A stretch of DNA of 16,181 nucleotides, taken from positions 1-16,181 of the forward strand of contig JAHEDN010000015.1 in assembly GCA_024641225.1 (NCBI GenBank), read 5' to 3'. The position numbers were made by a program, and so were the translations under genes. The first letter of the stretch is position 1. The number at the start of each line of letters is the position of its first letter. Origin of the DNA: Burkholderiales bacterium (lineage in GTDB: Bacteria; Pseudomonadota; Gammaproteobacteria; Burkholderiales; Burkholderiaceae_F). Below are positions 7,053 to 14,346 of the stretch, piece after piece. The notes beneath the pieces were generated by a model. The model saw nothing but the letters and a program-made list of their open reading frames with translations, was not told the origin of the DNA and did no database searches.

Positions 7053-8159
7053 ATGACATTGAATCGCCTGCAGGCCATCGGCGCGCTCGGCCAGAGCGTG
7101 TGGCTCGACACCATCGACCGCCGACTGCTCGAGGACGGCAGCCTGGTGCGGATGATCGAAAACGATGGCGTCACCGGCGTCACGACCAACCCCAGCATCT
7201 TCGAGAAGGCGCTGACCTCGTCGAACGACTATGCCGCAGACATCGCGCAACTTGCTGCCGCCGGCAACGAGGCACCCGGCATCGTCGACTTGCTGATGCG
7301 GCAGGACGTCGCCCGCGCCGCCGACCTGCTGCGGCCGGTGCACGAGCGCACCCAGGGGGCGGACGGATACGTGAGCATCGAGGCCTCGCCGCGGCTGGCG
7401 CGCGATCCTGATGCCACCGTGGCCGAGGGCGAATACCTCTGGGCGGCGCTGAACCGGCCGAACGTGATGATCAAGGTGCCTGCCACGAAGGAGGGCCTGA
7501 CCGCGATCCGGCGGCTGACCGCGGCAGGCGTGAACGTCAACGCCACGTTGCTGTTCAGCGTGGCGCGCTATCTCGAAGTCGCGCAGGCATACCTGCAGGG
7601 ACTGAAAGAGCGGGCGATGGCCGGCAGGCCGGTCGCAACGGTGTCCTCGGTGGCGAGCTTCTTCGTCAGCCGCATCGACACGCTGATCGACCGCCGTCTC
7701 GAGGGGAGCGAGAAACCGGGCGCAGCCACACTGCGCGGCGAGGCGGCGATCGCCTGCGCCCGGCTCGCCTACCGCGAGTTCCTTCGCCAGCAGGGAGACA
7801 CGGTGTGGCAGCAACTGACCGCGCTCGGCGCGCGGCCGCAGCGGCTGCTGTGGGCGTCGACGTCGACCAAGAACCCGGCCTACAGCGACATCCGCTACGT
7901 CGATCCGCTGATCGCGCCGCAGACCATCAACACGATGACGCAGGAAACGATGGCAGCCTACCGTCACCACGGCGAACCGAAGGTGCGCATCGAGGAAGGC
8001 CTCGCCGAGGCCGAGGTGCTGGTGGCGCGCCTGGCGACCTTCGGCATCGACCTCGACCAGGCCGCCGCCGAACTCGAGGAAGACGGCATTCGACGCTTCG
8101 CGGAGGCCGCGCATGCCGCGCGCGAACGGATGCGCGACCTTGTGCCACAGGCGTCGTAG
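7053..8159 (+). CDS. tal: Transaldolase, long type
   Basis: 368 residues, about 50 longer than E. coli TalB and the usual size of the long transaldolases of cyanobacteria, actinobacteria and some proteobacteria. The N-terminus is MTLNRLQAIGALGQSVWLD. GVTGVTTNPSIFEKAL (residues ~39-54) is the family signature. The Schiff-base lysine is K141 in NVMIKVPATKEGL. GVNVNATLLFS and VSSVASFFVSRID follow, then LLWASTSTKNPAYSD. It exchanges a dihydroxyacetone unit between sedoheptulose-7-phosphate and glyceraldehyde-3-phosphate in the non-oxidative pentose phosphate pathway, in the cytoplasm. The start is fixed by the GGAGGAG site and the conserved N-terminus. It is convergent with atpG, leaving 117 nt between the stops. 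No other pentose phosphate gene is adjacent. Confidence 0.95.
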   Translation: MTLNRLQAIGALGQSVWLDTIDRRLLEDGSLVRMIENDGVTGVTTNPSIFEKALTSSNDYAADIAQLAAAGNEAPGIVDLLMRQDVARAADLLRPVHERTQGADGYVSIEASPRLARDPDATVAEGEYLWAALNRPNVMIKVPATKEGLTAIRRLTAAGVNVNATLLFSVARYLEVAQAYLQGLKERAMAGRPVATVSSVASFFVSRIDTLIDRRLEGSEKPGAATLRGEAAIACARLAYREFLRQQGDTVWQQLTALGARPQRLLWASTSTKNPAYSDIRYVDPLIAPQTINTMTQETMAAYRHHGEPKVRIEEGLAEAEVLVARLATFGIDLDQAAAELEEDGIRRFAEAAHAARERMRDLVPQAS

Positions 8160-8209
8160 GCGTTGCTGCCGACGGCGGCGCAGTAGCGCATGATCTCCTG
8201 AAGCTCGGC

Positions 8210-8225
8210 GCCGGGACTTCCCGGC
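8210..8225. terminator. GC hairpin between convergent tal and atpG, possible bidirectional terminator
   Basis: GCCGGG-ACTT-CCCGGC is a perfect 6-bp stem with a 4-nt loop, 51 nt after the tal stop and roughly in the middle of the tal/atpG convergent gap. There is no T tract on either side, so intrinsic termination would be weak. A smaller CCCC-GAAA-GGGG hairpin follows at 8253-8264. Confidence 0.4.
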
Positions 8226-8275
8226 TGACCATCGTCTCCTCAATCGAGCTTTCCCCGAAAGGGGCATCGCGATTC

Positions 8276-8301
8276 CTCAGACGGCCTCTGCCGTCGCTGA
8301 G
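8276..8301 (-). terminator. Stem-loop overlapping the atpG stop codon
   Basis: CTCAGACGGC (8276-8285) pairs with GCCGT-cg-CTGAG (8290-8301) around a CTCT loop: ten base pairs with a two-base bulge. It covers the last codons and stop of atpG. It may stabilise the 3' end of the long ATPase transcript or contribute to termination; no U run follows. Confidence 0.35.
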
Positions 8302-9173
8302 AGAGCGGCCTCGTAGCCGCTCACGACGTCGAGAAGCTCGGATGTGATTGCGTCCTGACGGCGACGGCGGAACTCGGCGGTCAGCTCGTCGCCGCGCTCG
8401 TCGAGGTTCTTCTCCGCCGCCTGCATCGCGACCAGCCGCGCACCGTTCTCGCTCGCCAGCGATTCGGCGCAGGAGCGGAATATGGTGACGAAGAAGTATT
8501 GCCGCAGCAATGCCGCGAGCAGCGCGCCGCGGCCCATCGAGAACGTCGGCAGCCGCTGTGACTCCCACGGTTCGCGCTCGAGCGCGGCAAAGCGCGCGAA
8601 ATCGACCGGCAACAGGCGCAGTGTGGCCGGCTCGTACCTCCCAGTGGACAGGTGGCGGTTGAAGAACAGCGACACGCGCTCGATGCCGTCGGCCTGCCAG
8701 GCGTCGATGGCCAGCAGCAGGCGCCGCACGGCGGCGGTGATGTGCGCCGTCGCGGCCGGAACCGCGTGCGTCGACTCGATTTCGAAGCCGCTCTGCTCGA
8801 GGTGCGTCGCCATGCGCGCTCCGACGGCCAGCAGCCGCGGAGCGACGCCTGCGCGACGCTCCGGTCCAAGCGCATGCGCGACATGGTCGGCGAGCTCGTC
8901 GTTGAAGCGCCCGCACATGCCGTGATCGGTGCCGAATACCACCGCGGCCAGCGGCGCAGCGCCGCGACGCCGCACCGGCGGCGGGTGCACCGGCACGTCG
9001 CGCAGCACGACATTCAGACCGAGTTCCACCGTGCGCCAGTACACGGACAGGGCGCGTACGGCCTGCTCGTGCTGGTGGATGCTCACGGCGGCCATGGCCT
9101 TCATCGTGCGCACCAGTCCGCGCAGGTCGTCGAAGGTATCGAGGTGGCGGCGCAGCTGCTCGAGCGTTTCCAT
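8277..9173 (-). CDS. atpG: N-ATPase gamma subunit (central rotor shaft)
   Basis: 298 residues. The N-terminal helix contains LRGLVRTMKAMAAVSI (residues ~17-32), matching the rotor coiled-coil start of gamma (I-x-x-T-x-K-x-x-x-A-M). The central Rossmann-like part has LAAVVFGTDHGMCGRFND, corresponding to the gamma S/T-D-x-G-L-C-G-x-x-N motif. The C-terminal helix carries FRRRRQDAITSELLDVVSGYEAAL, matching RQ-x-x-I-T-x-E-L. It couples rotation of the c ring to the alpha/beta hexamer. Last gene of the operon. The start overlaps the atpA stop by one base (TGATG), with AGGG just upstream. A longer open frame extends back to 11204 in the same phase but crosses atpA and atpF and is not coding. Confidence 0.95.
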   Translation of the reverse strand: METLEQLRRHLDTFDDLRGLVRTMKAMAAVSIHQHEQAVRALSVYWRTVELGLNVVLRDVPVHPPPVRRRGAAPLAAVVFGTDHGMCGRFNDELADHVAHALGPERRAGVAPRLLAVGARMATHLEQSGFEIESTHAVPAATAHITAAVRRLLLAIDAWQADGIERVSLFFNRHLSTGRYEPATLRLLPVDFARFAALEREPWESQRLPTFSMGRGALLAALLRQYFFVTIFRSCAESLASENGARLVAMQAAEKNLDERGDELTAEFRRRRQDAITSELLDVVSGYEAALSATAEAV

Positions 9174-10702
9174 CAGCCCTGGCCTTCCGCGCTGCTGCGG
9201 GCGCCTGAAACCGCGCCTCGCACCGAGCGCGCAAGTGCCTGCCAGTCGTCTTCGGTCGGATTCTCTCCGTGGTCGATGCGCCGGGCGAGCCCGGACAGGT
9301 TTTCGCGCACCGCCTCGCGCACCGCGTGCTCGGCCCAGTGGACCTCGGCGACGTCGAGCTGGTCGAACAGGCCGTGCGCTGCGGCAAAGAGCACGGCAAT
9401 CTGCTCGGACGGCGTGAGCGGGTCGTGCTCGCCCTGCTTCAGTGCTTCGCGCACGCGTCGGCCACGTTCGATCTTCGCCCGAGTGTCCTCGTCGAGCCGG
9501 GTGGCGAAGCGGGCGAAGGTCTCGAGTTCCTCGAACTGCGAGTAGGCGAGCCGCAGCGGCCCGGCAACGCGGTGGTAGGCGGGCAACTGCGTCTTGCCGC
9601 CGACGCGCGATACCGAACGGCCGACGTCGACCGGCGGCAGCATGCCTTTGTGGAACAGGTCGGGCGAGAGGTAGACCTGCCCGTCGGTGATCGAGATCAG
9701 GTTGGTCGGAATGTAGGCGGCGATGTCCTGCGCCTGCGTCTCGACGATCGGCAGCGCGGTCAGCGAGCCGCCGCCGCGCTCTTCGCGCAGCCGGGTGGCG
9801 CGTTCGAGCAGTCGTGCGTGCAGGTAGAAGATGTCGCCGGGAAATGCCTCGCGCCCGGGCGGCCGGCGCAGCAGCAGCGACAGTTCGCGGTAGGCGCGCG
9901 CATGCCGCGTCAGGTCGTCGTAGACCACGAGCGTGTCGCGCCCTTGCTGCATGAAGTATTCGGCGATCGTGGTGGCGGCGTAGGGCGCGACGTACTGCAG
10001 TCCGGGCGGGTCTTCGCCGGCGGCGACGATCACGATCGTGTAGCGCAGTGCGCCGGCTTCGCGCAGCGTGTCGATCGCCCGCGCCACCGCGGTGCCGCGC
10101 TGGCCGATGGCGCAGTACACGCAGACGACGTCGCCTCTGTACTGGTTGAGGATCGTATCGATGGCCACCGTCGTCTTGCCCGACTGCCGGTCGCCGACGA
10201 TCAGCTCGCGCTGGCCGCGGCCGATCGGGACCAGGGTGTCGACTACCTTGAGCCCGGTCAGCAGCGGCACGGTCACCGGAGCGCGATCCATGATCGCGGG
10301 CGCCGCGGCTTCCACGGGCCGGCGCTCGCCGGCGCGCAGCACGCCGCGGCCATCGAGAACACGTCCGTTCGGATCGATCACGCGACCGAGGAGCACCTCG
10401 CCGACCGGCGTGTCGACCAGGCGACCGGTGCCGTGCACCACGCTGCCGGCGGTCACGCGCGCCGCTTCTGACAGCAGCACGATGCCGGCCTCCTGCGGCT
10501 CGAGATTGATGGCGATGCCGGTGGCGCCGCCGGCCAGTTCGACCCGTTCCTCGGACATCAGTCCCGGCAGCCCGCGCACGCGCGCCACGCCGCCGCCGAC
10601 GTGCGTGACCCGGCCGATTTCGCGCACGACCGGCACGGTCTTCGCCTCGGCCAGCGCCTCGTTCAGTGCATCGGCGGTCTGGTGCAGCAGCGTACGCAGC
10701 AT
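9173..10702 (-). CDS. atpA: N-ATPase alpha subunit
   Basis: 509 residues, normal length. An N-terminal beta-barrel (GRVTHVGGGVARVRGLPGL) is followed by the nucleotide-binding domain: P-loop GDRQSGKT at 170-177, CAIGQRGTAVARAIDTL, VVYDDLTRHARAYREL (Walker B region), PGREAFPGDIFYLHARLLERA, and VGRSVSRVGG, whose SVSR arginine is the finger reaching into the beta catalytic site. It forms the non-catalytic part of the cytoplasmic alpha3beta3 head. It starts 5 nt after the atpF stop; its Shine-Dalgarno is weak, so translation is probably coupled to atpF. The N-terminus LHQTADALNEAL is short, in line with an enzyme lacking a separate delta subunit to bind it; that link is inferred. Confidence 0.97.
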   Translation of the reverse strand: MLRTLLHQTADALNEALAEAKTVPVVREIGRVTHVGGGVARVRGLPGLMSEERVELAGGATGIAINLEPQEAGIVLLSEAARVTAGSVVHGTGRLVDTPVGEVLLGRVIDPNGRVLDGRGVLRAGERRPVEAAAPAIMDRAPVTVPLLTGLKVVDTLVPIGRGQRELIVGDRQSGKTTVAIDTILNQYRGDVVCVYCAIGQRGTAVARAIDTLREAGALRYTIVIVAAGEDPPGLQYVAPYAATTIAEYFMQQGRDTLVVYDDLTRHARAYRELSLLLRRPPGREAFPGDIFYLHARLLERATRLREERGGGSLTALPIVETQAQDIAAYIPTNLISITDGQVYLSPDLFHKGMLPPVDVGRSVSRVGGKTQLPAYHRVAGPLRLAYSQFEELETFARFATRLDEDTRAKIERGRRVREALKQGEHDPLTPSEQIAVLFAAAHGLFDQLDVAEVHWAEHAVREAVRENLSGLARRIDHGENPTEDDWQALARSVRGAVSGARSSAEGQG

Positions 10703-10707
10703 CGGCT

Positions 10708-11505
10708 TCAGCGCCCGGTGGCGCGCGCCTCGTTGGGCGACTGGCGCTCGGGTTCGTTCTCCAGTGCCGACAGCCGATCGCGCAGCCGCTGCTCGAGCCC
10801 TTCGAGATAGTCGGCGAGGCTCCAGCCGAGGCGGTGTCCGCCACCTTCGAGCGTGATGCCGCAGGCGAGCGATTCGTCCCGCGCGTAGCGGACCGGCACG
10901 GCGCCGCCGAGCCTCTCGTGCAGCGCACGTGTGGCCTGGCTGCGCAGGCTGCCGTCAAGTGTGAACGCCGTGCAGACCGTGACTCCGCCAGCGGCTTGTG
11001 CAAGCGCAGCGCGTGCGTCGTCGTCGAGCATGTCGAGTTCGCCGAGCAGCTTGCCGAGCATCTGCTTCTCCAGTTCGGCGTCGGCCAGATCGGCGAGCGC
11101 CCTGCGGGCCACCGACTGCGCGGCGGCCGCAATCTCGCGCCGCACTTCGCCGAGAAACTCGCGCTGCTCGCGCTGCAGGTCCTTGCGCCAGCGGCCCTCG
11201 GCATGCTCGACGTCGGCGCGCGCGGCGGCCAGCAGATCCCGCCGCCGGGCTTCGCCCTGCTTTTCGGCCTCGGCGAGGACTTCCTCGCGGCGCGTTTCGA
11301 TCTTCGCCATCTGCCGCTCGAAATCGTCGGCCTTGCGCTGCGCCGTGTCCTCGCGTGCCGTGGCTTCCTGAAGGCGATCGGCGATGCGCTTCTCGCGGCG
11401 GGCCATCGCCTCGAGCACCGGCCGGTAAAGGAAGTGCTGCAGCAGGAAAACCAGCAAAAGGAAGTTGACGACCTGCGCGCCGACAGTCAGCCAGTCGATC
11501 TGCAT
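10708..11505 (-). CDS. atpF: N-ATPase b subunit with delta-like C-terminal extension
   Basis: 265 residues, about 100 longer than a usual b subunit. One membrane helix lies at residues ~8-28 (TVGAQVVNFLLLVFLLQHFLY), followed by the b-type RPVLEAM and a long charged coiled coil (~35-150). After an Ala-rich break, residues ~175-245 form a compact region ending RDESLACGITLEGGGHRLGW, then SL-x-x-x-L-x-x-L. This resembles the C-terminal signature of F1 delta (D-x-S-L-x-G-G-x-x-x-x, then D-x-S-x-x-x-x-L). Since no atpH gene is present, this domain probably supplies the delta function of tying the peripheral stalk to the head. The ATG lies 2 nt past the atpE stop, with GGAGG 6 nt upstream; an upstream TTG at 11511 would abut that site and is rejected. 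Confidence 0.93.
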   Translation of the reverse strand: MQIDWLTVGAQVVNFLLLVFLLQHFLYRPVLEAMARREKRIADRLQEATAREDTAQRKADDFERQMAKIETRREEVLAEAEKQGEARRRDLLAAARADVEHAEGRWRKDLQREQREFLGEVRREIAAAAQSVARRALADLADAELEKQMLGKLLGELDMLDDDARAALAQAAGGVTVCTAFTLDGSLRSQATRALHERLGGAVPVRYARDESLACGITLEGGGHRLGWSLADYLEGLEQRLRDRLSALENEPERQSPNEARATGR

Positions 11506-11507
11506 CG

Positions 11508-11786
11508 TCAACCTCCGGCGCGCGCCGCGAAGTAGTTCCAGAAGGGATTCGCGAACACCAGGATCATCGCCAGGACAAAGCAGTAGATCGCAGTCGACTC
11601 GATCATCGCCAGACCGACGAACAGCGTCCGTGTGATCGTGCCGGACTCGTCCGGCTGCTGGGCAATGGCGGACAAGGCCTGAGCCACCGCGCGGCCCTCG
11701 CCGAAGGCCGGGCCGATCGACCCGATGGCGATCGTGAGTCCCGCCGTGAAGATGGAAACGATGCCGATCAGCGAGAGGCTATCCAT
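11508..11786 (-). CDS. atpE: N-ATPase c subunit (ring proteolipid) with two ion-site glutamates
   Basis: 92 residues forming a two-helix hairpin. Helix 1 (~6-40) contains IAIGSIGPAFGEGRAVAQAL. The polar loop is QQPDE (43-47). Helix 2 (~54-82) contains GLAMIESTAIYCFVLAMILV. The ion-binding carboxylate is E63 in I-E-S-T-A-I-Y, which keeps the S, T and Y (S64, T65, Y68) of Na+-type c rings. Helix 1 has E30 where the Ilyobacter Na+ ring has Gln32, giving two carboxylates per site. The B. pseudomallei N-ATPase ring is reported as a 17-mer specific for H+, so proton coupling is likely but not proven here. The start overlaps the atpB stop by 8 nt, with AAGGA 8 nt upstream of the ATG. Confidence 0.96.
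   Translation of the reverse strand: MDSLSLIGIVSIFTAGLTIAIGSIGPAFGEGRAVAQALSAIAQQPDESGTITRTLFVGLAMIESTAIYCFVLAMILVFANPFWNYFAARAGG
11512..11516 (-). promoter_or_regulatory. Ribosome binding site deciding the atpF start
   Basis: GGAGG on the minus strand, just upstream of the atpE stop codon and 6 nt before ATG 11505. It selects this ATG over the TTG at 11511 and places the atpF initiation signal inside the end of atpE. Confidence 0.8.
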
Positions 11787-12519
11787 GAGTGCCGTCCTTG
11801 GTTTCGTTTGAGGGTTCCGTTGGGGAAGGCGATTGCGCAGGCTCGTCGCTGCGTGTCACAGCGGCGGCCGAAGCGACGTAGACCGTCGCCAGCACCGCGA
11901 AGATGTAGGCTTGGATCATCCCGGTCAGCAGGCCCAGCAACTGCACCAGGATCGGGAAGAAGAACGGCGCCAGCGACAGCAGGATTCCCGCCAGCACCGT
12001 GCCGCTCATGATGTTGCCGTACAGGCGCACGGCGAGCGCGACGGTGCGCGAGATCTCGCCGATCACGTTGAACGGCAGCATCAGCGGCGTCGGGCGAACG
12101 TAACGGCGCAGATAGGCGAGCGGGCCCCGGCGCACGATTCCGAACACCGGTACCGCGGCGAACACGCACACCGCCAGAGCGGTGGTCGTCGACAAAGAAC
12201 CGGTCGGCGGCCGGTAGCCGGGCACGATAGCCAGCAGGTTGGAAAGGGCGATGAACAGGAACAGCGTGCCGACGAAGGGCAGGTAAGCGCCCGGTTCCTG
12301 CTTGGCGACGGCGCGGATCTGGTCGTCGATGCCGGTGACCAGCACCTCGAGCAGGTTCTGCCAGCGCGAAATCTCCGCGCCTGTCGACAGGCGCCGCGTG
12401 ATCAGCCACGAGCTGCCGACCAGGATCAGCATCACCAGCCACGTGAAGGCGAGCGTGGCGTTGACCGCCAGCGGGCCGAGACGCAGCACGATCCAGTCAT
12501 CGGGCGTGATGGCGATCAT
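11779..12519 (-). CDS. atpB: N-ATPase a subunit (stator ion channel)
   Basis: 246 residues with 5-6 membrane helices. The N-terminal TPDDWIVLRLGPLAVNATL and ISRWQNLLEVLVTGI resemble subunit a. The key motif is ISRTVALAVRLYGNIMSG, in which R165 matches the essential Arg210 of E. coli a, facing the c-ring carboxylates. LGLLTGMIQAYIFAVLATVYVASA gives the final helix, with Q-A-Y-I-F-x-x-L as in all a subunits. A polar tail (residues ~220-246, SDEPAQSPSPTEPSNE) follows. The protein forms the ion half-channels in the inner membrane. The ATG overlaps the atpR stop by 4 nt (ATGA), with CGGAAATCAGG just upstream. Confidence 0.96.
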   Translation of the reverse strand: MIAITPDDWIVLRLGPLAVNATLAFTWLVMLILVGSSWLITRRLSTGAEISRWQNLLEVLVTGIDDQIRAVAKQEPGAYLPFVGTLFLFIALSNLLAIVPGYRPPTGSLSTTTALAVCVFAAVPVFGIVRRGPLAYLRRYVRPTPLMLPFNVIGEISRTVALAVRLYGNIMSGTVLAGILLSLAPFFFPILVQLLGLLTGMIQAYIFAVLATVYVASAAAVTRSDEPAQSPSPTEPSNETKDGTHG

Positions 12520-12830
12520 CCTGATTTCCGCATGGCTTCGGCGAGCTGCGTCTCGCGCCGGGCGCGGCGGACGATCGCCGTGCGCACGCCGATGAAGCCG
12601 AGCAGCGCAGCCGCCAGCCCATGGCCCTGCGCCGCCTGCGCAATCAGCGCAAAGGCCGCCACCGCCGCCACCGCGCGCACGACGAAGCTCAGCAGCACCA
12701 GCGTGCCCGGGCGGCGGCTCGCGGGCAGGCGATCGAGCGTCAGCCGCAGGCCGCGAAAGTAAAGCCAGCCGAGCAGGCCGCCCGCGGCGAAGCTGCCTGC
12801 CAGTTGCATCCAGAGCGCCAGGTCCGTCAT
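12516..12830 (-). CDS. atpR: N-ATPase AtpR membrane subunit
   Basis: 104 residues with three predicted membrane helices (~8-26, ~43-66, ~70-88). It carries the AtpR pattern GGLLGWLYFRGLRLTL, then LLSFVVRAVAAV, then LLGFIGVRTAIVRR. R52 and R83 sit inside or at the edge of hydrophobic helices, which is a recognised feature of AtpR. In published N-ATPase work the gene is one of two small genes (atpQ, atpR) that mark this ATPase family, and its arginines have been proposed to contact c-subunit carboxylates during assembly. Here it is separated from atpQ by the antiporter gene rather than adjoining it. ATGA overlaps occur at both ends (12827-12830 and 12516-12519). Confidence 0.9.
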   Translation of the reverse strand: MTDLALWMQLAGSFAAGGLLGWLYFRGLRLTLDRLPASRRPGTLVLLSFVVRAVAAVAAFALIAQAAQGHGLAAALLGFIGVRTAIVRRARRETQLAEAMRKSG

Positions 12831-14047
12831 GACCGCGCCCTGTAGGAGGCGAACCGGCGCCGCAGCGCTAGGCGCAGCAGGGTCGGCGCCAGCACGCCCG
12901 TGGCGAGAACGACCATCACGATGGCCGCATAGCCCGACGCCGGCAGTACAGCGTCCCCGGCGGCGCGCGCCTCGTGTGCGACGTACAGGGCGATCTCGGC
13001 GCGCGGAATGAGGCTGGCGCCGATTGCGGCAGCGCCGAGCGCGCTAGTAAACAGCAGCGAAGGCAGGGCGCCGCCGAGCAGCTTGCCGACGACCGCGACG
13101 ACGGCGAGCACTGCCCCTGCGACAGCCCCGGCCTGCAGGCCGGCGACGTCGATGCCGAGGCCGACGCTGACGAAGAAGAACGGCATCAGCAGGGCGTGCA
13201 GCTCGTCGAAGCCGGCCTCGGCGCGGACCGCAGCCGGATCGCGGCTGAATACGAGCCCGGCAAACAGCGCCCCGATGGCGAGCGAAAAGCCGAGCGCCTC
13301 AGCGAGCGCCGCGATCATGAAGCCGACCCCGGCCACGGTGAGCATGCGCGCCGGTTTCGGCTTCAGCCGCATGGCCAGCGCCGTGATGCGCGGTTCCGCG
13401 AAGCGCGCAAACAGCATGCAGAACGCAGTGAACGCCGCAAGACGAAGTGCGATGACGCCGGCGGCGCTCAGGGCGGCGGGCCATGCCTGCGCTCCGCCCG
13501 CTCCCAGCAGGGGCACGACCGTGAACAGCACGGCCAGCAGCATCACGCCGGAGATATCGTCGAGTTCCGCGGCGTCCAGCGTCAGCCGGCCTTCGGCGGA
13601 GTCGAGATGCCCCGACTCCTGCCAGACGCCCATCGACAGGCCCACGCTGGTCGCGCTCAGCGCCACGGCGATCACCAGCGATGGAACCAGCTCCATTTCG
13701 AGCAGGTAGCGTGCCGTGCCGAACGCGAGCGAAGCGCTGATCGTGATGTCGCCGATCCAGATCAGTGTCGCACGTGGCAGCGCCGAGATGAGCCGCGCGA
13801 GATTGCTGTCGAGCCCGACCTTGAACAGCAGCGCGACGATGCCGAGGTCGGCGAGGAGCGCGAATTCCTCCTGGGCGCCCGGCGTCAGGAAGCCGAGGCG
13901 CGTATTGGCCAGACCGGCGGCCAGACCGAGCAACAACAGCGCGACCACGCTCGGCAGGCCGACCCTTGCGGCGAGCGCGCGCACGAGCGACGCCATCACG
14001 ATCGTGACGCCGACCATCAGCACCCAGAGCGCATGCGGGTTACTCAT
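12827..14047 (-). CDS. CPA2-family cation/proton antiporter embedded in the N-ATPase operon
   Basis: 406 residues, about 12 hydrophobic segments, no cytoplasmic nucleotide-binding (KTN) domain, so closer in form to NapA/GerN than to KefB/C. Conserved features: LADLGIVALLFKVGLD (66-80), discontinuous-helix motif SATSVGLSMGVW (131-142), LDDISGVMLLAV (162-173) with the paired aspartates D163-D164 of electrogenic CPA2 antiporters, FFFVSVGLGIDV (290-301), VVGKLLGG (319-326) with K322 where NapA-type proteins have a functional lysine, and IPRAEIAL (347-354). It would exchange Na+ (or K+/Li+) for H+ across the inner membrane. The ATG overlaps the atpQ stop (14044-14047) and its stop overlaps the atpR start (12827-12830), both as ATGA, so it is translated as part of the ATPase message. 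This is not in the usual N-ATPase order atpDCQRBEFAG. Ion specificity cannot be read from sequence. Confidence 0.93.
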   Translation of the reverse strand: MSNPHALWVLMVGVTIVMASLVRALAARVGLPSVVALLLLGLAAGLANTRLGFLTPGAQEEFALLADLGIVALLFKVGLDSNLARLISALPRATLIWIGDITISASLAFGTARYLLEMELVPSLVIAVALSATSVGLSMGVWQESGHLDSAEGRLTLDAAELDDISGVMLLAVLFTVVPLLGAGGAQAWPAALSAAGVIALRLAAFTAFCMLFARFAEPRITALAMRLKPKPARMLTVAGVGFMIAALAEALGFSLAIGALFAGLVFSRDPAAVRAEAGFDELHALLMPFFFVSVGLGIDVAGLQAGAVAGAVLAVVAVVGKLLGGALPSLLFTSALGAAAIGASLIPRAEIALYVAHEARAAGDAVLPASGYAAIVMVVLATGVLAPTLLRLALRRRFASYRARS

Positions 14048-14346
14048 CGCCGCTCGCTTTCCTGCCGCACCCAGTACCACGCGTTCAGGCAGCCGATCGC
14101 GACGCCGACAAAGAGCAGCGTCAGCGTCCACGACACGCGGCCCGGCCAGGTACTGTCGATCCACCAGCCGAGCGCGATGCCGATCAGCGTCGGGATTGCA
14201 ACCGACCAGCCAACCAGCCCCATCATGCCGAGCGAAAACCATACCGAGCGGTCGCTCTCGCGCTGGGCGCGCTGGCGACGCGCGGCGCGGCGCGCGACTT
14301 CCTGGTGCAGATGTTCTGCCGGGGGCGGCCGCGGGTTCTCAGGCAT
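14044..14346 (-). CDS. atpQ: N-ATPase AtpQ (AtpI/AtpZ-like) membrane protein
   Basis: 100 residues. A basic, Arg-rich cytoplasmic N-terminus (ARRAARRQRAQRESDR, residues ~18-33) is followed by two membrane helices: SLGMMGLVGWSVAIPTLIG (38-56) running into IALGWWID, and WTLTLLFVGVAIGCLNAWYW (73-92). G-W-S-V-A-x-P-x-L-x-G-x-x-L-G-x-W-x-D is the AtpI/AtpZ-type pattern, and the gene occupies the atpQ position after atpC. Family members are thought to help assemble the c ring or to affect Mg2+ supply to the ATPase. The start overlaps the atpC stop by 8 nt; the Shine-Dalgarno is weak, suggesting coupled translation. Longer in-frame starts upstream lie inside atpC and encode Arg/Ser-rich nonsense. 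Confidence 0.88.
   Translation of the reverse strand: MPENPRPPPAEHLHQEVARRAARRQRAQRESDRSVWFSLGMMGLVGWSVAIPTLIGIALGWWIDSTWPGRVSWTLTLLFVGVAIGCLNAWYWVRQESERR

Noticed and set aside
8253..8264. CCCC-GAAA-GGGG hairpin as a strong terminator
   Set aside because: The stem is only 4 bp and there is no T tract on either strand.
6882..8267. A 461-codon minus-strand frame opposite tal
   Set aside because: The plus strand encodes an intact transaldolase with its active-site lysine; the antisense product has no motif.
8277..11204. A 975-codon minus-strand open frame running through atpA and atpF
   Set aside because: Only its final 298 codons encode a recognisable protein (AtpG). The rest is Arg/Pro/Ala-rich nonsense in the wrong frame of atpA and atpF, a common artefact in GC-rich DNA.
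11506..11511. TTG start for atpF at 11511
   Set aside because: It directly abuts GGAGG with no spacer. The ATG at 11505 has a 6-nt spacer and the typical b-subunit start M-Q-I-D-W.
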